DNA of 16,728 bases, from assembly GCA_025349905.2 (NCBI GenBank), contig MU624935.1, positions 1 through 16,728 of the forward strand, read 5' to 3'. The notes beneath the pieces were generated by a model, which saw nothing but the letters and a program-made list of their open reading frames with translations, was not told the DNA's origin and ran no database searches. The number at the start of each line of letters is the position of its first letter. Position 1 is the stretch's first letter. Below are positions 1 to 8,770 of this stretch, piece after piece. The stretch is from Blastocladiella britannica. Its lineage: Eukaryota; Blastocladiomycota; Blastocladiomycetes; Blastocladiales; Blastocladiaceae. The position numbers and the translations under genes were made by a program.

Positions 1-487
1 TTTCGACGATGCTGGAACATGAGGCTGTGCGCCTTGCAGTATACTCTCCATCCGGCGACTGTCAGGGGTCCGCTCTGTTGGCATCGCACAATAAAGCCCC
101 GCTGTGGGTGCCGCAGTACGGCGCGGATTCGTCACTCAACTCAGTGATCTCGGCGATTAACCAGTGCGACGGATGTCATCTGCGTTTAGTTCAGCATTTT
201 GAGAGTAGGAAAAAGGCGGCCGAGTGCGAGTGGGGGGTCCTGGTGAATGTGCCGGCACTGCTTGCTCTTCAATAGATTCAAATTATGCAATGTAGCCGGG
301 GACAGTCCTTGATCCGATCGCCGATCTTTATTTGGTGAATCCGCGCAGTGAGGTACTGAGCGTGCCAGAGGCTTGGAAGGGTTGCGAAAACAAAGCAGAC
401 GCGTTCGCAAACTCAATCGAAATATTGCGCTCGCAACAATCCGCGGCAGTACTTGCGCATTGCGGACACAGAAGGGCAGGTACATAG
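1..487 (+). CDS. 3' end of an unrecognised gene (partial, spliced)
   Basis: The frame is open from the left edge, so the true start lies outside the window; the ATG at position 9 need not be the start. I read a first exon to about 242, an intron at about 243-295 (donor GTGAAT, acceptor ATGTAG, 53 nt) and a last exon 296-487 ending in TAG at 485-487. If the intron is not removed, the frame stops at 273-275. The last exon reads like real protein: it begins PGTVLDPIADLYLVNP, continues through EAWKGCENKADAF and ends AHCGHRRAGT, with no stop for 63 codons. A donor at 237 (GTCCTG) keeps the same frame and is an alternative. No domain is recognised. The gene ends only 52 nt before the ATG of the P450 on the same strand. 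Confidence 0.5.
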
Positions 488-539
488 AGCCAGCGATGCC
501 GCATCTTCCTTCCGTCCTTAAACAAACCATTTACTATAA

Positions 540-2440
540 ATGTACCTCCCCTCGTCCACCTTCTTGTTTGAGCAGATTGAGCACCTGCGCGACCTGGTCC
601 CGCAGCAGCTTGTCGATGCCGTCGATCGCGCTCTCACAACCGTCCCTACTGCAGCAGTCGTGGTCGCAGTCCCTACCATTTTCCTGGTTGCCAAGTACAC
701 GGCAGCCCAGATCCGCAACTGGCGTAATCGCCGCTATTTGGCCATTGTGGATCCCAAGACGGGCAAGCGCTCCGCAGTTTCCGGCCCGCCCACATCGCTG
801 CTGCAGATCCTGACCATTGGCCAAGTGCCCGAGATTCTTGCGCAGCCCAGCCTCGTCGCCTATCAGAGTCATCTGATGGCCGAGTATGGCCCCATCTGGC
901 GCTCCATCTACTTTACCGGCGCGCAATGGGTCACCTCGACGGATCCCTAGTTGCTGCAAACGATGATGACGGTCAAGAGCTACGATTTCGGCGTGATGGA
1001 CGAGTCCAAGGACGTGCTCATTCTTCTTTCTGGCCCGCGTGGTCTGCTTGCACTTGAGGTACTTGCTTGCTCATGTCCATTTCATTTCATTGGAAACTGA
1101 CGGCACAGGAAAAAAGGGCGACGAGCACCGGGCCACCGCCGCCTGATCAACCTGGTCTTTAACCTCAAAGTGCTCAAGTCGTACGTATCGTCCCTTGATT
1201 TTCATTGGATATCCAGTCTCATTCGCTTGAAATGGAAAATAGACTCCTGCCCGTCATGCAGTCCACCTACAGTGAGCTCGAGCAAGTGATCCGCTCCAGC
1301 AACGGCACCACGATCGATATTTATCCGCTGTCGGTGAAAGTGACGCTGAACGTCCTTGGTCGCACCGCCCTTGACACGGAATTTGGCGCCTTCTCGGATC
1401 GGGTACACGTCATCCACTGGGCCTACGCGCGTCTCGTGGCCGTGTTTTCGATGAATTTGTTCTACACGCTCTGGCGCGGTGTGCCCGGATTCCGATACCT
1501 TCCACTGCCAGGCAACATTGCACTGGCCAAGGCCCGCAAGATCGCGTTTGGCCGTGTGAGCGACATTATGCGGACCAAGATGGACGGGCACTAGTCTCCA
1601 CGCTGTTTCAATCACGAAGTCGGATCGCCCGTCATTGGTCGCTGCACTCTTTGACAAGCTGTCCAAGAACACCGCGTCGGATACGTTCACGTTCGAGAAC
1701 GTGCAGAACGAGCTCTTGACGTTCTTGTCAGGTATGTACCTATCTATATAGTGTATCATGACATACTCACAATTTCAAAAATAGCCGGCCACAAGACTAC
1801 CTCGATTGTGCACTCAATGACCACGTACTACCTTGCGCGTCACCCGGAGGTCCAAGCCAAGCCCTTGCGCGAGCTTAATGGGATCGACCCAGAGGAGTAC
1901 AGCCAGAGCACATACCTCACCTGGGTGATCAACGAGTCCCTGCGCATGCACTCGCACGCGTACGCGACCGGCCGCAAGGCCAAGTGCGACATGTCTCTCC
2001 CGCTCTCGGACGGCAGCAGCTTGCAAGCACCCAAGAACATCATGCTGTTTGCCCCGATCCAGGCGATCCACCGCAGCACCGCCATCTACGGACCCGACGC
2101 CAACACGTTGCGGGTGGCGACCACGGTGGCCGATATTCCGAGCGAGGAGGAGCAGGCAGCGACCGGGATCAAGATGTTGCACCCATACCAGTATTTTCCA
2201 TTCAATGCGGGCCCGCGCGCGTGTATCGGCCGCCAGTTTGTGCTCATGGAGATTCGGCTGTTGGTTGCGTCGCTGGTGCGGTCGTTCCGCGTCGAGATCC
2301 TGAGCGATAGTCCATTGGCGACCGCCGAGCCCGAGATCAAGTATGGTATTACGGCGTCCCCCGTTGCGCTGCCTCTTCGCTTCATTCCTCGCGTTCGAGT
2401 ATATAATCCAAAAAAATGCCAAGAGAAAAAAAATCGATGA
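540..2440 (+). pseudogene. Cytochrome P450, membrane-anchored type, disrupted
   Basis: Seen: the protein begins MYLPSSTFLFEQ, followed by a hydrophobic anchor (about residues 36-55). It contains an I-helix motif at 1785-1802 (AGHKTTS), a K-helix E-S-L-R, and an intact haem-binding loop FNAGPRACIG near 2200-2230. Family knowledge: these are monooxygenases of the ER membrane that use a haem thiolate and a P450 reductase. Likely introns are 1059-1116, about 1185-1216 and 1732-1784. Lesions: TAG at 948-950 where TDP-E-LLQT is expected; loss of one base near 1132-1134, so that the expected GDEHRAHRRLIN switches frame; gain of one base near 1585-1588, so that DG-TSLHAVSITKSDRP is read out of frame; Lys for the usual acidic residue in the I-helix; and no readable PERF motif. 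Neighbouring genes read without interruption, so decay is more likely than general sequence error. Both indels lie in short G or C runs, so assembly error is not excluded for them. The substrate is unknown. Confidence 0.85.
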
Positions 2441-2452
2441 ATGATATTGTTC
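2441..2452. other. 12-nt gap between convergent stop codons
   Basis: The P450 TGA (2438-2440) and the BiP stop on the other strand (2453-2455) are separated by 12 nt. The 3' UTRs and polyadenylation sites of both genes must therefore lie inside each other's coding region, or the P450 locus gives no stable mRNA. Confidence 0.8.
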
Positions 2453-3219
2453 TTACAGCTCGTCGTGCTCATCCTCGTCCTTGTACGCGTCCTCGGCCGA
2501 CGACCCGCTGCTGCCGCCCTCGTAGAGCTTGGCAATGAGGGGCTTGAGCACCGACTCGACGTCAGCCTTGTGCTCCTCAATGTCCTCCTTGGACGCGGTA
2601 GCGGCGTTGGACTCGAGCCACTCGATCGCCTCGTTGACGGCGGCCAAGGCCTCCTTCTTCTCGTCGGCCGACAGCTTCTTGCCCAGGTCGTCGTTGAGCT
2701 GCGACTTGGTGCCGTACAGGTACTGCTCGAGCGAGTTCTTGGCCTCCACCTTCTCCTTGACCAGCTTGTCCTCCTCGGCAAACTCTGCCGCCTCAGAAAC
2801 CATGCGGTCAATCTCCTCCTGAGACAGACGCGACTTGTCCTTGTTGATGGTGATCGAGTTGGACTTGCCCGTGGCCTTGTCGGACGCCGACACCTTGAGG
2901 ATCCCGTCCACGTCAATCTCGAACGCCACCTCGATCTGGGGCACGCCACGGGGCGACGCTGGGATGTTGGTCAGCTCAAACGCGCCGAGCTTGTGGTTGT
3001 CCTTGGTCATGGACCGCTCGCCCTCAAACACCTGGATGAGCACCGTCTGCTGGTTGTCGGCGGCAGTCGAGAAAATCTGCGACTTCTTGGTCGGGATCAC
3101 CGTGTTGCGGCCAATCAACTTGGTCATGACGCCGCCGGTGGTCTCAATGCCGAGCGTGAGCGGGTTCACGTCCAGCAGCACAATGTCGTCTACCTCCTGC
3201 TGGCCCGAGAGCACGCCGC

Positions 3220-3253
<34 letters not shown>

Positions 3254-3875
3254 CGGGTTGATCGACTTGGACGGCTGCTTGCCGTTGAAGTAGTCCTGGA
3301 GCAGCTGCTGCACCTTGGGGATCCGGGTCGAGCCGCCCACGAGCACAACGTCCTCGATCTCCGACTTCTTGAGCCCGGCGTCCTTGAGCACGCGCTCCAC
3401 GGGCTTGATGGTCTTTTTGAACAAGTCGTTGTTAAGCTCCTCGAACTTGGCGCGGGTGAGCGTCTCCGAGAAATCGTTACCGTCGTGGAACGCCTCAATC
3501 TCGACACGGACCGACATCTGCGACGACAGAGCACGCTTGGCCTTCTCGGCCTCGCGCTTGAGCTTGCCGAGAGCCTTGAGGTCCTTGGTGCAGTCCTTGG
3601 AGAACTTCTTCTTGTACAGCTTGACAAAGTAGTCCACGAGACGCTGGTCGAAATCCTCGCCGCCCAAGTGGGTGTCGCCGGCGGTCGCGAGCACCTCAAA
3701 GACGCCCTTGTCGATCGAGAGCAGCGACACGTCAAAAGTACCACCGCCCAAGTCAAAGACCAGCACGTTCCGCTCACCGCCAGTCTTGTCGAGGCCGTAC
3801 GCGATGGCGGCGGCCGTGGGCTCGTTGATGACGCGGAGCACGTTGAGTCCCGCAATCTTGCCCGCGTCCTTGGTG

Positions 3876-3907
<32 letters not shown>

Positions 3908-4538
3908 GACCGTCACCACCGCGTGCGTGACCTTGCGGCCCAGGAACGACTCGGCCACCTCCTTCATCTTGGTCAGCACCATGGCCGAGATCTCCTCGGG
4001 CGCGAAATCCTTGTCCTGGCCCTTGGTGTTGATGCGGATGAACGGCTTGCCGGACTTGGACACCACCTTGAACGGGAAGTGCTTGATGTCCTGCTGGAGG
4101 AGCTTGTCGTCGTAGGTGCGGCCAATCAGGCGCTTGGCGTCGTAGACCGTGTTCTCGGGGTTGGCGGCCGCCTGGTTCTTGGCCGCGTCGCCGACCAGGC
4201 GCTCGTCGTCGGTGAAGGCCACGTACGAGGGGGTGATCCGGTGTCCTTGCTCGTTGGCAATGATCTATTATACATTTATACGGTTTGTATTGTTTATACC
4301 AAGTACACGAAGAAAAGTATATAAAGCATACCTCCACTTTGCCATTCTCAAAGATGGCCACGCACGAGTAGGTGGTGCCGAGATCAATGCCAATGACGGG
4401 ACCGTAGTTCTGCTTGGTGTTGGCCTTGGCGGCGGCGTCGTCGGCGCGTGCGACCGATGCCACGCAGGCCAGCGCGGCGATCAGGAGGAACACGACAGCG
4501 GCCAGCCGAGCCATCGGGTGTGAGGAGGAGCGAGCCAT
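2453..4538 (-). CDS. ER chaperone BiP/GRP78 (Hsp70 family)
   Basis: ATP-driven chaperone of the ER lumen that binds unfolded chains and assists translocation. Two exons: 4538-4332 and 4264-2453, with a 67-nt intron 4331-4265 (GTATGC...ATAATAG, phase 0), giving 672 aa; yeast Kar2 and human BiP are of similar length. A signal peptide covers about residues 1-31 (hydrophobic core [18 protein letters not shown]). The nucleotide-binding domain shows [13 protein letters not shown] (49-61), [18 protein letters not shown] and [14 protein letters not shown]. The substrate-binding domain includes [14 protein letters not shown], followed by a helical lid. The C-terminus is acidic and ends HDEL, the fungal-type ER retrieval signal. 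The exon 1/exon 2 join gives [16 protein letters not shown], as expected for the family. A second in-frame Met at residue 9 could also serve as start and would still leave a signal peptide. The mRNA leader just before the ATG carries a long A run. No lesion is seen. Confidence 0.97.
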
Positions 4539-5003
4539 GATGGTTGCTTTTTTTTTTTTCTTAAAAAGAATAAGGGTCACGAAAGAGAGGTGTGGCGAGC
4601 TGCTCAGCGATCAAGTGGGCTGTTTTCTGTTTTGGTGTTTTGTCGCGTCAACGCGTTTTACACTTCGTTTTGGTTTTAGGTGAGAGTAAATATTACACGG
4701 GCAGGTACGTCGTCCTGTCGCAGCAAAAAGCGGAGGGGAGGCTGTTCCTATTTGAGGCAGAAGGGTGTGCAGACCGAAAAAAAAAAAACAAGCAAAAAAT
4801 TCGGCGCGCTTCGTCGCTTTGCGTGTACATCACGTGGTGGGACTTTGACACGTCAAATCCAGAAGCAAACGCGACATGTGAAAAACGCGTTTTTGCCAGA
4901 AAATATCTGGATCCAACGCGATATCATTCGAAATAGTAAGCTGATCAACATATATCTTGTAATACTTCCATTCGGCAAAGCCCCAAATGTAAAACAATAA
5001 TCA
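4539..5003. promoter_or_regulatory. Divergent promoter region between BiP and the seven-helix gene
   Basis: These 465 nt contain no convincing gene. Short open frames here lack coding character and overlap each other. The region has an A/T run next to each gene: a T run at about 4548-4559, which is an A run in the BiP leader, and an A run at about 4779-4788. It holds the palindromic element at 4844-4857 and the CACGTG at 4831-4836 listed separately. No clear TATA box for BiP is evident; a weak AT-rich stretch (TAATATTTAC on the minus strand) lies near 4687-4696. Confidence 0.6.
4831..4857. promoter_or_regulatory. Candidate unfolded-protein-response element with adjacent CACGTG box
   Basis: Seen: TTTGACACGTCAAA at 4844-4857, two perfect 6-nt arms around a central AC, and CACGTG at 4831-4836. 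On the BiP strand the first reads TGACGTGT and the second lies in CCACCACGTG, about 290-320 nt upstream of the BiP ATG. Established knowledge: animal XBP1 and yeast Hac1 bind ACGT-core sites of the TGACGTG type, and BiP genes are classic targets. That this site works here, and whether it also drives the divergent gene at 5004, is inference. Confidence 0.4.
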
Positions 5004-6231
5004 ATGATCGATCCGTCAAATTCGTTCGTTTACACCACGCTGGCAGTCGAATGCACCAATGTTGTACTTGCTCTGGTGGTGATTTGGGCCTCTGTACTCC
5101 AACTGCGATCCACTGGCTCCAACGCTCGCTTCTACTCGTATGGAGCGCTTTGTACTATCACACCTCTCCTCTTGGAGGATATGTTTGCAATACTTTATGT
5201 GCTCGGCTACATTCCAATGTATCTTGTATTTTTCTCCTTTTAATTTATATCTGTGATCCAGGAGCTAATTCTATACATCAGATCCTTTGATCGGCAGGAT
5301 GGGATCCGAAACTTCCTTGCCACGCTCTCGGCTGTTATTGGCGCATGCTTGAGCCTCATGCGATTTCGAGGTACGTTGTCATTTTTTCCATGGTCTCATT
5401 GAATCAAACGAAAACAAAAAAAAATCAACAGCTTTCTCTGGTGACTTCGCCCGATGGTACACGCAACGGCGATTCAACTTTGCTATTGCAATTGTCCTGG
5501 TATGCGGGATCGTGGTTCTCGCACTTACCTTGGCCCAAATCGCCGTCAACCAGCGCTACTTTGGCGAAATGATTGATGACCTGATGACGCTGGCAATTGT
5601 GGTGGGCGGATGTCTTGATTTCAGTCTGACCGTGGCTACGTTTCATGTGCTGCACAGGATCAAGCTGATCCGCAGTGGTAAAGCATCGCTGCAATTGACA
5701 CCAACAACCGATCACAAAGCATTTCAGCAGCACCGCCATGAGCTTGTTTCCTCGGACCGCGGCTCATCTGCGCTCAAGACATTTGTGCCAGAGAAGTCGG
5801 CCATGGGGTCAGTGATTGCCTCTGGGATCAATTACACGGACAGCGACCTTGACTCCGAACAACCTCAGCGCGTGGCCGACATTCAGGCAACACCGCTGAC
5901 ACGAAGCAATAAACTCCTCAACAAGATGCACCAGAGCGGTGCGGCGCTATCTTCGGCGGCCCAGCGAACGCTGCCAGACCCAGGGGCACGGACATGGTGG
6001 CAGCTCGCGTTCCTGGCATCGATGATGGTGGCGTCGTTTATGGTGGGTCCAATCGTGTTTTTCGACATCCCGGACGACCTGCTGCGGATTGGTGCGGGGG
6101 AGACGCCGATGCACGTGTACCTGATGTGCGTGGTGGCCCAATGGCGCCTGGTGCTGCGGTTGATTCGCGACGGTGGGGGCGGCAATGCTGCAGCACCACC
6201 ACCACCACCACGGTCTTCTGTCGTTGTATGA
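5004..6231 (+). CDS. Seven-helix membrane protein, GPCR-like layout, family unknown
   Basis: Three exons: 5004-5225, 5262-5370 and 5432-6231. Introns are 5226-5261 (36 nt, GTATTT...CCAG) and 5371-5431 (61 nt, GTACGT...CAACAG). The product is 376 aa. Hydrophobic segments lie at about residues 9-32, 45-73, 91-108, 127-149, 161-184, 298-321 and 338-354. A hydrophilic stretch of roughly 110 residues separates helices 5 and 6; it is rich in charged residues, Ser and Gln, and resembles the long third cytoplasmic loop of some receptors. The tail is short, with Gly and Pro runs (CCA repeat at 6196-6210), and ends RSSVVV. There is no cleavable signal peptide, and no ligand or G-protein motif that I can name. 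It is divergently arranged with BiP. A receptor role is inference from topology only; a transporter or a fungal membrane family of unknown function is equally open. Confidence 0.75.
5226..5261 (+). other. 36-nt intron in the seven-helix gene
   Basis: Donor GTATTT follows the Tyr-Leu codons at the end of exon 1, and the acceptor is GATCCAG. Removal restores one frame (IPMYL-ELILYIRSFDR); without it the frame ends at a TAA at 5241-5243. Using the upstream GT at 5219 instead gives a stop immediately after the join, which supports this donor. Confidence 0.7.
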
Positions 6232-6360
6232 GCAAAATACATTCATTTTTCCATGGCATTACATTGTCGTACTTTGTGGTGAGGGATACTTGGAGTGGCG
6301 CATTTCCGAAACGGATGAACGCCTGCTCTTTCAACATCCAACCAAACCAACGAAATAACA

Positions 6361-8540
6361 ATGTACTCGCCCAGTCGGACTTCCTCGCCGTTCATGGATA
6401 TTGGCACCGAATTCGACGTGGTCTCGTGGCCGTCCGCACAATCCTCGCCCATCTGGGTCAATGTGGGTGGCAGCCAACATCAACAGCAGCACGGCACTGA
6501 GCGCGATGAGGTTGGGGTGGTCGAGCACTCGCTGCTGGTGCGGGCGGTGGCATCGTCGTCGTCGCTGGCTTCGTCCGTCCATCCGCAGCATCCGGTGCTG
6601 ACGGTGCTGCCCATTGGACCGCACGCCCCAGTGCCCTTGACCCCACGCTCGCTCCTGCTATCATCACCCATCGCGAGCGCAAGCGCCAGCAGAGAAAGCA
6701 TGCATGCGGTTACTGCCGAGAGCAGCACTGGCACGGTCCTCGACCTCTGTACGTTTCCTTTGTGATTTTCGGGTGGAGCAAAGCACTGAATTTCCATCCA
6801 TCCATCTCACTTGCGCAATCCGTTCTCCACAGCCTGGATCGAGACCCGCCCTGCATCGCCTCCGCTGAACTTGGTCCCTCTGGATCAACCACCCGCACAA
6901 CAGGTACCGGCACAACAGGCGTCACCCTCTGCTGCTGCGACGGAAGCTGTTCAAAATGCTGCCTCCTTGTCACTCTCTCCCTCCACCACCGACTTGCGCC
7001 ATTTGACCGCGTCCCCTCCCCCGCCCATGCACCCTGTTCTGTCGCGCAGCTCTCGGAGCATTACGCAATCTCAACACCCCTCCTCCACGACGCTCGGCCT
7101 GGCCCACTGTGTCAGTCCCGGGAGTCACTCGGCTGGATCCAGCGATGCCTGCAGCATCCATGTACCACCACCAGCTGTCGCCCATGATGAGCACATTATC
7201 CACCGGCACACGGTACGGCCGGCCCGCCACTCGTTGGTGCGGGAGGCATTCCGGGTAGCTCCGCCGTCAGAGACGCTCTCGGCCACGGAAACGTGGTCTG
7301 GCGACAGCTCGCCCGTGTGGATGGCGCTTTCTGACTCGCATGTGCGCGTCCAGACTGCGATTCCGCATCCCAACTCCGGTTTCAATTCCAATGATGGCGA
7401 GGCAAGATCGCCGATCCGCAACGTGTCGCCACGAGTCCGCGCGTCGATGGCCTGTGCGCGGGATGAGGTGCGCGGCGAACAGCATGCCGTAATCGCCCAC
7501 TCACTGTACGATCTATTTTAATTTCAATGCTAGTCCAACAGTGGCTCATTCATACGTGCAGCCTGCTTCACAATCTGGCACTCCTGCGATCAACGACTCC
7601 GGTTGCCCTGCACCGACTCCCGCCCTTCTCGGCGTCCATGGCCACCACTCCGAGGCTCGGCGGTGGCAGTCCTTCCTCACTGCTGCAGACATCGCGGTCT
7701 CCGGCGATGGGTCCGTTGCCGCCGCCGTCGGTGCCCCACTGGAGCAACGGGCCGTACCGCTCAAGCTCTTCCTCCCGACTCACGCCGTCCAAGCCGCGGT
7801 CTCTGGGTCCTATTTCCGCCACCCGGTCCGCTTCGGAGCGCGGGCGACGCCGCGGCGTCTCGTCGTGTGCGCGGCCGGGATCGCGCACCGAGGTGCACCC
7901 GACGCCCGACATTGTACCCACGGCTCCCTCGCATGGACCGCCAGGAGCTCTTTCGTCGACCATGTCCCTTTCATCGCCAGCACCCGAAAAGACCCCCACA
8001 AGGCCGCTCGTTGGCGACTTGTGCGTTTCGCCGCTGACGTTGGCTCCCCAGGCCGTGTTTTCCGCAACTGCAAAACAGCAGCAGCATTCGCAGTTGGCAG
8101 TTCAAGAAGTGCCAGAGCCAGAACCGCCCCGTCGCCAGCGCCGCCAACGCCGGACCCGGCACCAACGGTCGTCCACCACCGTGTGGGCAGCAGCGGCCAC
8201 GGTGGCCATGCACGCGTGGCGCCGGTCCAACTTGTCTGCAGCCGCACCCACCATCGCGGCGGTGGTCACGGCCGCGGCAGTCGCATTTGCCGCTGGATGG
8301 TATGCGGGCGCGCGGTCGGCCGCCAGCCACATTTACACCGCCATAAGCACCAGCCGGCTCCATCATGTAGCCAACGTGGATCCAACTCCAAATAATGCCA
8401 TGGTGACCACCGTAGCGGGTCATTGGCTCCCATTGTCGTGGTGGGGATGGTGGAATGCGGTGACCGAGGGCGCGGCACGGTGCGTCGTCGAGGCTACCGT
8501 GGACGCGCGGTCCATGGCGATCCTGTGTGCCGTGGCCTAA
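6361..8540 (+). CDS. Ser/Pro-rich low-complexity protein with C-terminal membrane segment
   Basis: I join three exons: 6361-6748, 6833-7505 and 7562-8540. Introns are 6749-6832 (84 nt, GTACGT...CCACAG) and 7506-7561 (56 nt, GTACGA...CGTGCAG). The product is about 679 aa. Without the second intron, exon 2 stops at 7519-7521, only 5 nt before the next frame begins at 7527. That spacing is too small for two separate fungal genes, so a splice is the simpler reading. The ATG follows AACGAAATAACA, a good A-rich start context. Most of the protein is rich in Ser, Pro, Ala and Thr and is probably disordered. Near residues 520-560 it is Arg-rich (PPRRQRRQRRTRHQR). It then has a hydrophobic stretch at about 582-603 (APTIAAVVTAAAVAFAAGWY) and a Trp-containing tail (PLSWWGWWNAV). 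No family is recognised. The acceptor at 7541 would leave a 36-nt intron but enters a frame that stops at 8037. The second join is the least certain part. Confidence 0.5.
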
Positions 8541-8696
8541 CCGACTTTTATTCAATGGGAAGTTCCCAGTCATGTCAACCTCATTGTGGCGCATTTCCCC
8601 ACTCAAGCCGATCGCTCCCTTTTACCCGCGTCGGCCCACGCTCCTCCAAAGCCCGAGGTGCTCGTCGTCAAAAACTTTATCGATTGAAAAAAGAAA

Positions 8697-8703
8697 TATA
8701 AAG
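8697..8703 (+). promoter_or_regulatory. TATA box of the homogentisate dioxygenase gene
   Basis: TATAAAG lies 68-74 nt upstream of the ATG at 8771. It is followed by a pyrimidine-rich stretch (TCTTTCTCTTCTT) and then an A-rich leader directly before the start codon, a typical fungal core-promoter arrangement. The rest of the 230-nt gap 8541-8770 shows nothing else I can name. Confidence 0.5.
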
Positions 8704-8770
8704 ACCGCGCGCGGGTCCCACGACTCTTTCTCTTCTTGATCGCTCAACACCAACACGAAAGAAAAAAAAA

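Noticed and set aside
535..540. TATAAA just before the P450 ATG
   Set aside because: It abuts the start codon, too close to act as a TATA box for that start.
885..950. A 66-nt GTATGG...CTAG intron that would remove the P450 stop codon
   Set aside because: The segment encodes conserved P450 sequence (YGPIWRS to VTSTDP), so removing it would delete core structure.
2441..4324. 627-codon plus-strand frame opposite BiP
   Set aside because: It mirrors BiP codon for codon and has a skewed Leu/Val/Arg composition; antisense openness in Hsp70 genes is a known artefact.
4592..5000. Two overlapping plus-strand frames between BiP and the seven-helix gene
   Set aside because: Lys/Arg-rich products over A runs, no coding character, and they occupy the divergent promoter.
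7541..8395. 284-codon plus-strand frame overlapping the Ser/Pro-rich gene
   Set aside because: The frame running to 8540 has more natural low-complexity protein, a membrane helix and a longer span; the 7541 frame looks like a GC-driven shadow.
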